NCBI GenBank assembly: GCA_905480395.1
Contig: CAJQQE010000042.1
Span: 27,108-91,107, forward strand
Source: an uncultured Phycisphaerales bacterium
GTDB lineage: Bacteria > Planctomycetota > Phycisphaerae > Phycisphaerales > SM1A02
DNA: 64,000 nt
Direction: 5' to 3'
Shown: piece after piece, positions 36,000-44,719 of the stretch
Layout: the number at the start of each line of letters is the position of its first letter
How positions within the stretch are numbered: position 1 is the stretch's first letter
Program-made: the position numbers and the translations under genes
The notes under the pieces: model-generated
What the model was told of the DNA's origin: nothing
The model's input: the letters and a program-made list of their open reading frames with translations, nothing else
Databases searched by the model: none

Positions 36000-38201
36000 C
36001 TATACCGACCCCGAAGCCGCCCCCGAAGCAGACGCCGCCTTCAGCTCCGCCACGGTCGGTACGGGTCTTCCTGCGAATCCGCACAAGACCACGAACGCCG
36101 GATCGACCATTGCTTTTCGGCCGATCACCAGCAACTCATGGCCCCCGAACGTCGACAGCATCCCCTGGGCCCATGCCTTTCGCTGGCCGCCTGATTTCAC
36201 CGATCGCCCCCAAGCCCGGATCATGTCGGCAAATCGCTGCGATGTTCTCTTGATCCTGGTCCGCTCCGCCGAATCAAGATAGGCGACCGACGCCGCCCGA
36301 CATTCCTCGTCGAAGACCTCACCGCCAAGATCTTTCCAACATCTCGCGAGGAGCTTTGCATCCTCGCACCCCTGCCGATCAAGCGCTTCGAGAAGCCGCT
36401 CATTTTCCCGCCGCGTCGAGGGCGAAGGGAAGGCGAGAATTCTGGCATGGGCGAGTGCTCGGACCGTCCGTCGATAGAGTTTGAATTCCTTCGTCGCATG
36501 CGGCTTAAAACCAGACTCGAATGCGTCAAGCACTTCGACTGCAGTCATCGCATTTGGCGCCGCGGCGATCGCCGCATCGACCAGGGGCATGGCGAAGGGG
36601 TTCAGGCGCATCGTCGCCTTCATGAGCCGAACGCACTGACCAGCACGCGCCGCCGACTCGAGATTATCCCACGCCCGACGGAGCACCATCGCATCAATGA
36701 ATGCGTCCGAATCGTCATTCACCGCCCACGCCACCGACTGATGAAACACCATGGGACGCCGGCCACCGACATCGTCATAGTTCCAGCCCGCGTGCACGGT
36801 GGTCACCTCGTCGCCACCCGTCGCGTATTGCCCTCCGCGACAACGAAAACGTCCGGTCGCCGGGTCGTGCTCCATGACCACGATGGCGCAATGTCCCGGC
36901 TGGCCCGCGGTCGATGCGGGAACTCCACAGATCCGATACGTCCGGGCACCGATGTTGCCCATCGTGCCACAGACCCCACCGTCCTTCCACATCATCTGGA
37001 TGGAGCCATAGCTGAAGGGAAACGGCGCCACGCGTCGCGCGGACTGCATGTCGAATTGCTGCGCGATGCCGCCGATGTATTCGCCATACGTTCTGAATTC
37101 TCCTTGGTCGCGATATTTGGTCCAGATCTCCTCGCGTTCCCGGAGCGGCTGGTCGTCTGCGGCCAGCATCATCAGAATTGGCCACGGGGCGTCAAGCGGG
37201 AATCGTGGCCACACTCGATCGGTCCCGGCAAAATCATGGAGGTTATTGCGAATGAACCACGCCATTGACTCACTGGCGGTCGGCGCGGCGTCGCGCTCTT
37301 GCGGCATTCGGCCCTTCGCACGGTACGCATCGTGAAACAGATCATGCGCCGCCTTGATCGATGCCCGAACTTTCTTGTTTCTGACCGCTTCTTTCGATCC
37401 CTGATGGACGACACGGTCGCCACAATCAAGCGTGATCTCCGGATGTCCATGTGCGGCCATATACGCGTTGAAATCACGCTGAAGGGTCGCCGATGCAATG
37501 ACGTCCGCGCCGACCAGTCCTCGCTCCATGGTCTTTGTGACCTTGACGGCCTTGCCGCGCTTCTTTGCCACACCCCGATCGTCGTACTCAAGCGGCGGAA
37601 GTTCCTTGACTTCAATTTCTACTTCGATCGAAGGATGATCTTCGAAGAAGTTGATGACGTGATCAAACACATCCAGTTCGCGCGAAAAATTCTTGGTATC
37701 CACGAGCACCCGCGGGTCACCGGGGCAATCAAGCACCAATCGAGGCCGCGGCGAGATATCAGGAAGAACCTCGCCAGGAACTCCGGTGTCTCCGTCATTC
37801 CAACCAGACGCCTTGCGACGGGGTGCTGCGTAGGAATCTGCGATCGCAAAGGCCATCGCCAGTTGAGGATAATCTCGACGAACAACCTCTTCCCCCAGAT
37901 CAATCTCCAGCGATCGCAGCGCCAGTAAAACCGGCAACGGATCTGCTCGGCAACCATAAACCGAGGCTTGTCGCGCTGGGTCGCGATCGATCCAGGCGAG
38001 AAAGTCCGGCGGAAGTTCAAGGCCACGCTCGCGACAGGTGGCGAGCGTTTGCTTCCGTGCGTCCACGAGATATCTGGCGGCCATGCGATCAAAGTCGTCG
38101 GCCACCGCGAGAACGTCACGGTCTGCAAACAGGAAAATAGCGGCCACAACGGCGACCAGAAACGCGCCCAGACGTGAAGAGGAACCGGAATGGCCAGTCA
38201 T
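36000..38201 (-). CDS. Secreted transglutaminase/cysteine-protease-like protein
   Basis: The 733-residue protein has a signal or anchor segment (about residues 12-33). A region around residues 405-450 carries DGGVCGTMGNIGAR (Cys411), then GQPGHCAIVVMEHDP (His437 and nearby Asp446), which fits a transglutaminase-like thiol site. The flanking regions are helical with no domain I recognise. A GGAG site lies six bases before the ATG. It is convergent with the CPBP-like gene (33-base gap). Possible roles are cross-linking or hydrolysis of envelope proteins or peptidoglycan peptides; the evidence does not choose between them. Confidence 0.7.
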   Translation of the reverse strand: MTGHSGSSSRLGAFLVAVVAAIFLFADRDVLAVADDFDRMAARYLVDARKQTLATCRERGLELPPDFLAWIDRDPARQASVYGCRADPLPVLLALRSLEIDLGEEVVRRDYPQLAMAFAIADSYAAPRRKASGWNDGDTGVPGEVLPDISPRPRLVLDCPGDPRVLVDTKNFSRELDVFDHVINFFEDHPSIEVEIEVKELPPLEYDDRGVAKKRGKAVKVTKTMERGLVGADVIASATLQRDFNAYMAAHGHPEITLDCGDRVVHQGSKEAVRNKKVRASIKAAHDLFHDAYRAKGRMPQERDAAPTASESMAWFIRNNLHDFAGTDRVWPRFPLDAPWPILMMLAADDQPLREREEIWTKYRDQGEFRTYGEYIGGIAQQFDMQSARRVAPFPFSYGSIQMMWKDGGVCGTMGNIGARTYRICGVPASTAGQPGHCAIVVMEHDPATGRFRCRGGQYATGGDEVTTVHAGWNYDDVGGRRPMVFHQSVAWAVNDDSDAFIDAMVLRRAWDNLESAARAGQCVRLMKATMRLNPFAMPLVDAAIAAAPNAMTAVEVLDAFESGFKPHATKEFKLYRRTVRALAHARILAFPSPSTRRENERLLEALDRQGCEDAKLLARCWKDLGGEVFDEECRAASVAYLDSAERTRIKRTSQRFADMIRAWGRSVKSGGQRKAWAQGMLSTFGGHELLVIGRKAMVDPAFVVLCGFAGRPVPTVAELKAASASGAASGSV

Positions 38202-38326
38202 GATCTACTCCGAAAAGAAGGTGGGAACCGAGCCACGCGTCCGCTTCCAATCCGCCGAATCCCATCCGAACGAGTCTGCCATAGATCCGCCAACGGTGCC
38301 AGTCTCAATCGGCGAGGCCGCCAGAA

Positions 38327-39721
38327 TCAACGAAAGGACTCGCGAACCACGACCTCGGGCGCACGCTGGAGCATTCCCAGTAGGCCGCGGACCGCGGCGC
38401 CGCGGCCGCGGCCGATCTCCACCAGCGACTCTCGAAATGCCTCCACGATCCAATTGACGTCCTCGTTGGAGATCACCAGCGGCGGAACGATCTTGATGAC
38501 CCCGCTCCCCTTGCTCGTTGACTGGGCGAGCAAGCGATGTTTCGCCAACAGACGAACCACCAGCGCTTGCGCCACGAGGGTGGGAGTCCGACCGGCAAGG
38601 CCGGGAAGTTCGATCGCGAGTGCCGATGGGTCAATCTCAACGCCGATCATCAGGCCCCGGCCGCGCACTTCGCGGATCCCGGGCACGTCGGCGGCCACCC
38701 GTCGCAACCCGCGGATCAGGGCGGCGCCGTACTCCGAAGCTCGTTCTATCAGTCGCTCCTCGCGAAGAACGTGCAGTACCGCCAAGCCATTGGTCATCGC
38801 CAAGGGATTCTCGCGAAACGTCGAACTGTGGACCACGGAACGTTCCACCGAATCGAAGACGCGGTCGAAGATTGGCGCCCGGCCGAGGATCGCCCCCAGC
38901 GGGACGGTTCCCGCCGACAGGCCCTTCGACAGACAGACCATGTCCGCTTCGACGCCATCCACCCTGCTTGCCAGCACCGCACCCGCTCGCCCCAGTCCGG
39001 TCTGTACTTCGTCGGCGACCAGAAGCGTCCCCGTATCGCGGCAGATCTCCGCGACCTCCTTGAGCACGCCAACCGGGTGTGGAATCACGCCCTTTCCCTG
39101 GATCGGCTCGAAGAAGAACGCCGCGACGGATTCGTCCTCCAACGCCCTTCGGAGGGCGTCGAGGTTTCCAAAAGGAACCTCCCGGCATCCGGGCATCAGC
39201 GGCTCAAAGCCTCGTCGCAACCAATCCGCTCCGTTGATCGAAAGCGCACCGAGCGTGAGCCCGTGGAACGCGTTGGACCAATACGCGAATCCGGGCCGCC
39301 CTGTGGCCGCGCGGGCAATCTTCATCGCGGCCTCGATCGACTCTGCGCCACTGTTCACGAAGAAGACGCGGTCGTCCGGGCGATCGACGAACTGCTTTAA
39401 TGATTCGGCCAGCGCTACCGCAAGCGGCGGCGTCTCGAATTGCACCAAAGCCGGTGGTGCGATCCGAAGTGCCTGCTCGAGCGCATCACGGACCACGGGA
39501 TGGTTGCGTCCCAGTGAAAGACTCGCAAAACCGCCGATCGCGTCGAGGTAACGATCGCCCTTCTCGTCGAAGAGGTACGGGCCTTCTCCACGGACGAAGC
39601 GCCTTTCGAAACCGACCAGACGGAGCAGATCGTGAAAACGAGGGTTCAGATGTTGCGCGTAGGCGGGGCCCGAATCCGAGCCGAACGAATCGAGAATCGC
39701 CTGCAGGTCGAATGACGCCAT
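38327..39721 (-). CDS. Class III PLP-dependent aminotransferase
   Basis: The 464-residue protein has the class III landmarks: YLFDEKGDRYLDAIGGFASLSLGRNHP near the start, FVNSGAESIEAAMKIAR, LLVADEVQTGLGRAG and the PLP lysine in CLSKGLSAG (about residue 266). Family members act on ornithine, acetylornithine, GABA, diamines or hopanoid precursors, and the sequence does not settle the substrate. It is not linked by overlap to its neighbours. It lies about 2 kb from the polyene-type cluster, so an accessory role there is conceivable. The C-terminal 30 residues are Arg-rich. Confidence 0.9.
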   Translation of the reverse strand: MASFDLQAILDSFGSDSGPAYAQHLNPRFHDLLRLVGFERRFVRGEGPYLFDEKGDRYLDAIGGFASLSLGRNHPVVRDALEQALRIAPPALVQFETPPLAVALAESLKQFVDRPDDRVFFVNSGAESIEAAMKIARAATGRPGFAYWSNAFHGLTLGALSINGADWLRRGFEPLMPGCREVPFGNLDALRRALEDESVAAFFFEPIQGKGVIPHPVGVLKEVAEICRDTGTLLVADEVQTGLGRAGAVLASRVDGVEADMVCLSKGLSAGTVPLGAILGRAPIFDRVFDSVERSVVHSSTFRENPLAMTNGLAVLHVLREERLIERASEYGAALIRGLRRVAADVPGIREVRGRGLMIGVEIDPSALAIELPGLAGRTPTLVAQALVVRLLAKHRLLAQSTSKGSGVIKIVPPLVISNEDVNWIVEAFRESLVEIGRGRGAAVRGLLGMLQRAPEVVVRESFR

Positions 39722-39772
39722 GCGTACCTTTGCTGTTTCCTCTGCTCATCGACGTTTCGCCGATGGCAGGCT

Positions 39773-40561
39773 TCAGCCGTCTGAGGCTCGTTTCAACGAA
39801 CGCAGGACGCCCGCATGATCGGTGTCGTTGTTGTAGAAGATGAAAGCCGAAATGTCCCGACTGTCGGTGAAAGCCACGGGGCCCACGCCCTTGGCCAAAA
39901 ACATGTATTTCCACGCCTCCACGGACGCCGGGCCGATGCTTCCGTTGTAGCTGATCTTGATCAACCTGGTGTCATAAGTCCCATGCGGCACTTTTACTTT
40001 CCAACCGCCCAGATCAGTCCACGTGCACTTGACCTGACCCGAATAACTGACGTCGGTCGGTGAATCGAGATCACAGATGCTGATCTTGATTTCCTTGCTG
40101 ACTTCATTCTTCGCCGTCGAGGAAGTGTGAACGATTGGCTCTGGTGGTGAGAGGCGAATGATGAATGCATTCGGCTTCGAGACGTCCGTAGCCGCCACGA
40201 GACCGCTCTTTCCGTCCGGCTTGAGGTATCTGGTGGTTCCGCTGGGAAGTTCGAGGGCCCAGCCCTTGGTTCCAGCGCCTTGCTTACTCCCGGGAGCCCG
40301 ATCGATCTTGGTCAAGACTTGTTTGAGCGTCTTCTTCTTGTTCACGGGATGATCAAAGAGGTACACCGTCGACTCAAGCGGAAGCCACTCGGCGGCGTCG
40401 ACGATCGGCGGCACCGAGGCATCCGGGCCAAGGACCACGCCGGGGAGGCTCTTCGCGATCCGGCCTGCGTCATTCTTCGGCATGGTCTTGAGCGGGTCAT
40501 CTTGCCCCGGACCGAATGTGGAGAGGAGAATTGAGAGAATGAGATTTTGGAAAATGACCAT
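39773..40561 (-). CDS. Secreted protein of unknown function
   Basis: I do not recognise this 262-residue protein. It starts at an ATG (40561) with a hydrophobic export-like segment (MVIFQNLILSILLSTFG). It is rich in Lys, Ser, Asp and beta-strand patterns such as KISICDLDSP and VKVPHGTYDTRLIKISYNG. Two thirds may form an immunoglobulin-like or galactose-binding-like fold, but this is a guess. Base composition is slightly less GC-rich than its neighbours. It is divergent from the GT2 gene, with a 191-base gap that must hold promoters for both. Confidence 0.6.
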   Translation of the reverse strand: MVIFQNLILSILLSTFGPGQDDPLKTMPKNDAGRIAKSLPGVVLGPDASVPPIVDAAEWLPLESTVYLFDHPVNKKKTLKQVLTKIDRAPGSKQGAGTKGWALELPSGTTRYLKPDGKSGLVAATDVSKPNAFIIRLSPPEPIVHTSSTAKNEVSKEIKISICDLDSPTDVSYSGQVKCTWTDLGGWKVKVPHGTYDTRLIKISYNGSIGPASVEAWKYMFLAKGVGPVAFTDSRDISAFIFYNNDTDHAGVLRSLKRASDG

Positions 40562-40752
40562 ATCCCCATGGTACTGGCTTCCCTCGGATTCCTGCCGGCA
40601 AGATCGGGCGGCATGGCGAATTCGGAATCTTGAGCGTGCCCGACGTAAGATCCAGCCTTTCGGCCACTGCAGCCCGCCTCTCGAACAGACCCCTCGCCGC
40701 TGGACGTGCGGACCCCGAAGTTTCGGGGACCACGACGACGAAAGTGAACGAT

Positions 40753-41868
40753 ATGGCCTCAGGCGGAAATCCCTCGAACCCCAACCCCGTCGTCGCGGTG
40801 CTGGTGCCGACCTACAACAACTCCGCCACGCTCGACGCCGTGCTGCGTGACGCCGCGGCCCACGGCCTCCCTGTCGTGGTGATCGACGACGCCAGCACCG
40901 ATGACACCGAGACGGTGCTGGCAGAACTCGACGCAGAGGGCGTCATCCATCGACGCTTTCGACTACCTCGTAACCTCGGCAAGGCTGGAGCGCTCCGCGC
41001 GGGCTTCGAGCTCTGCCGACAAGACGGCTACACCCATGCGATCACCTGCGATTCGGATGCCCAGCACGACACCGCGCTGATTCCGATCTTCGCGGAGGCG
41101 ACCCGGGCCAACCCCGGCTCATACCTGTTGGGATGTCGCTTCCCCCTCCATCCCGACCAACCTCGTCGCAACCTCCTGGGCCGGATCTTGAGCAACGTCG
41201 CCATCCGAGCGCATTCCGGCGTGACGGTGGGCGACGCCGCCTGCGGATTTCGATGCTGGCCGCTAGAACTCCCCGCCATGGTGCATGGGCTCTCGGGCCG
41301 GTATGCATGGGAAGAGGAGATGATCACCAGAGCGGCCTGGTCCGGTTGGCCAATCACTTCCATCGACGTCCCCGCGATCTACCACCCACCATCGACCCGG
41401 GTGAGCCATTACCGCTTCAAACGAGACTGGTCCGAAGGCATCGGAATCTACCTGCTCCTGTTGTTGGAAGCATTACTCCCTCGGTTCCCGCGATCATCGA
41501 GTGATCGACGCCCGTTCCGCGACGGCGTCTTGCGACGGGTTGATCGACTCCTCTCACCCGGTTCACTCCGCGGTCGGCGGCCCGAAGCGGCCACCGAGCG
41601 GTGGTTTCAGATCATCGCGTTGGCGATCGGCGGACTGACCGCCATGCTCGCGCCTTCGTCGATCGTGACCCTTGCGGCGATCGCGTGGATCGGTTGGCGG
41701 TGGCATGCCGGTTTTGCCGCGATGGCGATCGCCGCCACGCCCAGCCTGCTTGAATTGGAAGCCTTCGACGGCACGATGGAATGGTTCTTCCTGCTCGCGG
41801 TCGCTTGTCTGCTCTCGGGCGTGATTCGAAAATCCACCTCGAGACGCGAGTCGGCACCCCAGCGCTAA
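40753..41868 (+). CDS. GT2-family membrane glycosyltransferase
   Basis: The 371-residue protein has a GT-A domain: VAVLVPTYNNSATLDAVL, then VVIDDASTDDT and the metal-binding DSD motif (Asp100-Ser-Asp102 in ITCDSDAQHD), followed by an EEEM acceptor segment. Three hydrophobic segments follow at about 295-365, so it is membrane-bound. GT2 enzymes of this kind transfer a sugar from a nucleotide or polyprenyl donor to a lipid, and they occur in aryl-polyene clusters. It converges on the ligase gene with only two bases between stop codons. The ATG at 40753 was chosen; an in-frame TTG at 40630 gives an implausible extension. Confidence 0.85.
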   Translation: MASGGNPSNPNPVVAVLVPTYNNSATLDAVLRDAAAHGLPVVVIDDASTDDTETVLAELDAEGVIHRRFRLPRNLGKAGALRAGFELCRQDGYTHAITCDSDAQHDTALIPIFAEATRANPGSYLLGCRFPLHPDQPRRNLLGRILSNVAIRAHSGVTVGDAACGFRCWPLELPAMVHGLSGRYAWEEEMITRAAWSGWPITSIDVPAIYHPPSTRVSHYRFKRDWSEGIGIYLLLLLEALLPRFPRSSSDRRPFRDGVLRRVDRLLSPGSLRGRRPEAATERWFQIIALAIGGLTAMLAPSSIVTLAAIAWIGWRWHAGFAAMAIAATPSLLELEAFDGTMEWFFLLAVACLLSGVIRKSTSRRESAPQR

Positions 41869-41881
41869 ACTCAGACGCTGG
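41859..41881. terminator. Candidate bidirectional hairpin between convergent stop codons
   Basis: A 6-bp GC-rich inverted repeat (CCAGCG and CGCTGG) encloses an 11-base loop. The GT2 stop (41866-41868) and the ligase stop (41871-41873) both fall within the loop. A shared terminator for the two convergent units is plausible, but the stem is short and lacks T-tracts. Confidence 0.35.
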
Positions 41882-43355
41882 CGGATCGTCCCGCGGTCTC
41901 AATCAGCCGCCCGCGGAGCAGCTTTCCGGTCAGCGTACGCGGCAACGAATCTACGAAGTCGATGACTCTTGGCCGCTGATGCGGTGCGAGTTCACGGGTA
42001 GCCAAGGAACCGAGGGCTCGGCGTACCGAAGCTTCCAGTTCGAGATCACCTGGACGATCCACCACGACCACTGCTCGAACTCTGGTCACCGTCTCCGTCA
42101 ACGGCAGGGGAATGACCGCCACTTCCCGGATCGCCGGATGACCGGCGAGCACTCCTTCGACTTCGGTGGGATTTACTTTCAACCCACCGACATCGAATTG
42201 AATCTTCGCCCTCCCCGTGATCTCGACCCGCCCATCGCCATGCACTCGGCCAAGATCGCCGGTCCGAAAATGGCCCTCTAATCGACGGCCGAGATCGACC
42301 TTCGCATCTCGCGCCGTCAAATAGCCGGCGAACATCGCATCGCTCTGCACCACAAGCTCGCCCGAGCCTTTCCTGGTCACGACGGGCGATTCCCCGGCAT
42401 CTTCATCCACCACCGTGGCCACCCGTACCGAGACGCCATCGACCGCTGAATCCACGCCATCGATTCCGTAGGTGATGGTCCCGAGTTCGGTCGCGCCGTA
42501 GAGGTTGCCCGTCGGGCAACCCCACGCCTCGGCAAACGCGTGCCGGACCGTCGCGGGCAGCGGACTTCCCGCCGAGTAGGCAAGCCGAAGTCTCGACCCA
42601 AGCCGCCCCACCCGGGCGGCCGCTTCGAGGGTCACGGGAACGCCAGGAAACACCGTCACCCCATCGGCCAACGCGTCGATCCCCTCCGCCAGATCGAATC
42701 CCAGTCGAAAGCGGACTGATGCGCCAGCCCGCATCGGCGCGAGCACACCATGTTCGATGCCGTAAGCATGCTGCATGGGGAGCGTGGCGAGTACCTCGTC
42801 TTCATCCACCAACTCCAGAACTTTGAGCAAGGTGCTGGAGACCCGATCCAAACCGGCGGCGGTCCGTAATGCCACGGCCGGCCGACCAGTCGTTCCTGAA
42901 CTTCGCAACAACAGAGACCCCTTCGATCCTCGATCGAGCGATCCGGCCTTGCTTCCCCCCGGCGTGCTGGCATCGTCCATCACCTGAAACTGAACCGTCG
43001 CCGGGGACGCGGTCCATCCGACGGACGAGTCTGTCTCGATGACCGCGTCGACTCGATGCGCGTCGTAGAGACTTGTTCGATCCCGCGCCGAGGTTTCGAG
43101 ACCGATGGGCAGCACGCGCCGCCCAGAACCCAGAATCGCCAGTAAGCCCGCCCAGTACCCGGCACCGCTGGGGCCATGAAGCATGACCACGCCATCTTGG
43201 GGGACGGATCCGTCGAGGCGTTGGGCGGCCTGACCGGCAGCGGCGAGAATCTCGCCCCGACTGGTCGCCCGTCCCGACGTGAGATCGCAAACCGCCACCC
43301 GGTCCGGGTCGCGGTCTACCGACGCGATAAAATCTCGGATCAGCTCGGCTGCCAC
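41871..43355 (-). CDS. ANL-superfamily acyl/aryl adenylating ligase
   Basis: The 494-residue protein shows the adenylation motifs: LLLRSSGTTGRP (P-loop-like), YGATELG, RTGDLGRVHG and the catalytic lysine in LPRTLTGKLLRG. The length fits an aryl or acyl ligase that loads a carrier protein or CoA. In this setting the likely substrate is the hydroxybenzoate made by the adjacent chorismatase, loaded onto the small ACP; this is inferred from context, not from the binding pocket. Its start overlaps the halogenase gene by 16 bases. It is the last gene of the leftward operon. Confidence 0.87.
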   Translation of the reverse strand: MAAELIRDFIASVDRDPDRVAVCDLTSGRATSRGEILAAAGQAAQRLDGSVPQDGVVMLHGPSGAGYWAGLLAILGSGRRVLPIGLETSARDRTSLYDAHRVDAVIETDSSVGWTASPATVQFQVMDDASTPGGSKAGSLDRGSKGSLLLRSSGTTGRPAVALRTAAGLDRVSSTLLKVLELVDEDEVLATLPMQHAYGIEHGVLAPMRAGASVRFRLGFDLAEGIDALADGVTVFPGVPVTLEAAARVGRLGSRLRLAYSAGSPLPATVRHAFAEAWGCPTGNLYGATELGTITYGIDGVDSAVDGVSVRVATVVDEDAGESPVVTRKGSGELVVQSDAMFAGYLTARDAKVDLGRRLEGHFRTGDLGRVHGDGRVEITGRAKIQFDVGGLKVNPTEVEGVLAGHPAIREVAVIPLPLTETVTRVRAVVVVDRPGDLELEASVRRALGSLATRELAPHQRPRVIDFVDSLPRTLTGKLLRGRLIETAGRSASV

Positions 43356-44719
43356 GAAGGTTGTCCGCGATGTCGCCTCTTAATCCCACGGAACACACCC
43401 GATTGCGACCCGGGCAACATGATGCCACCCGATTGAAGCAAGGAATGCGGGCGGATCCACTCCACGACCTTCCGGTGCCGATTCGCTTCCTTGAGCCACC
43501 GCATGATTTCCCACCGCCATCGAACTCGAAACGGAACACCTTCGAAGATCTCACCGGCGAGCATGTTGACCACCGCCGCATCAATTTCGAGCCGGCTTTG
43601 GCCACTCACCAGAAGCTCACGAAACGAATGATCATAGAAGTTTGAGATCAGCGATAGAAAGCTCGAACGCAGTCGCTTGACGCGCTTTCCGTACGCCTTC
43701 GAAGCGGCGGACGCTGACATCCGGCCCGCATCCACCTCGATGATCCGTTGCGCCGATTGCATTCCTCCGTCGATTCCGAGGCTCACGCCGGTTGACCAAA
43801 CCGGATCAATAAAGGCCGCGGCATCTCCGACCAAGAACCAACCGTCACCGGCGTAGGGCTCGCAGGTGTAGGAGAAGTCGCCCGCGACTTGATTCTTCTT
43901 GGGCCCGACCGCATCTCGGAGCCGATGCTTGACCAACGGGCAGTTCTCGATGCACCAGTCCAGTCTTTGGTTCGCAGGCACCGGAATGAGTCTCGCCAGC
44001 TTGTCATCAAGGACCACACCCACGCTGGTCGTCTTCTCGTCAATGGGAATCATCCAGAACCAACCTTCGCGGCACATCGCAAGCGTGGCAAAGCCTTGCC
44101 GATCACCGCTCGGTCGATCGACGCCTTCGAAGTGCTCGAAGTACGAAACGTTTTGATATCCCTCAAGGAGCTTTCGGGTACCAAAGTGTCGACCCAAGAC
44201 ACAAGCCTGGCCGCTGGCATCGATCAGCCAGTTGGCTTGAATCGGTCCGGATTCGAGTTGCAAGCGGACGTCACCCCGAGCCAGATGATCGATGGAAACC
44301 ACGGATTCGCCGAATCGATAGGTGGCCCCTGCCTCCATCGCAGCGTCTGCGAGCATCTGATCAAAGAGCGATCGCCGGACGTTGAAGGTCTCCTTGATGG
44401 TGTCGCCGAGCATCCGGTCAAACGGAATCGCCGCGGGATCGCGACGGCCGTCACCAAATGAGATTTCTAAACCCAACTTGACCACATGGGGAAGTTCGCG
44501 GACTCGATCCATGAGCCCGAGCCGCTCCATCACCCGATTGGTATGCGGAAGCATCGATTCGCCGATTCGGAATCGCGGGAAGGACTCCTTGTCGATGACC
44601 AGAACCTTCTTGCCTGCCCTCGCTAACTCAAGGGCGGCGATGCTCCCGGAAGGACCGGCGCCGATGATCACCACGTCCCAAGACGTTTCCGGTTTGATTT
44701 CTTCGGGCTGCGCAATCAC
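43340..44719 (-). CDS. FAD-dependent halogenase-like oxidoreductase
   Basis: The 459-residue protein starts at GTG (44719), whose codon overlaps the chorismatase stop as GTGA; longer extensions run through that gene. It has GAGPSG (residues 20-25) for FAD binding, FRIGESMLPH, the KxG motif with Lys81 and the WFWMIP motif (220-225). The last matches the WxWxIP signature that marks flavin-dependent halogenases and separates them from hydroxylases. The late FAD motif GDAAAFIDPVWSTGVSLG is also present. Candidate substrates are the hydroxybenzoyl unit or the polyene tail, as in brominated xanthomonadins. A geranylgeranyl-reductase-type oxidoreductase is the main alternative. No flavin reductase is encoded nearby. 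Confidence 0.8.
   Translation of the reverse strand: MIAQPEEIKPETSWDVVIIGAGPSGSIAALELARAGKKVLVIDKESFPRFRIGESMLPHTNRVMERLGLMDRVRELPHVVKLGLEISFGDGRRDPAAIPFDRMLGDTIKETFNVRRSLFDQMLADAAMEAGATYRFGESVVSIDHLARGDVRLQLESGPIQANWLIDASGQACVLGRHFGTRKLLEGYQNVSYFEHFEGVDRPSGDRQGFATLAMCREGWFWMIPIDEKTTSVGVVLDDKLARLIPVPANQRLDWCIENCPLVKHRLRDAVGPKKNQVAGDFSYTCEPYAGDGWFLVGDAAAFIDPVWSTGVSLGIDGGMQSAQRIIEVDAGRMSASAASKAYGKRVKRLRSSFLSLISNFYDHSFRELLVSGQSRLEIDAAVVNMLAGEIFEGVPFRVRWRWEIMRWLKEANRHRKVVEWIRPHSLLQSGGIMLPGSQSGVFRGIKRRHRGQPSWQPS

Noticed and set aside
37299..37928. Plus-strand frames inside 36-38 kb, for example 209 residues at 37299
   Set aside because: Antisense to the transglutaminase-like gene with its GGAG site and signal; shadow composition.
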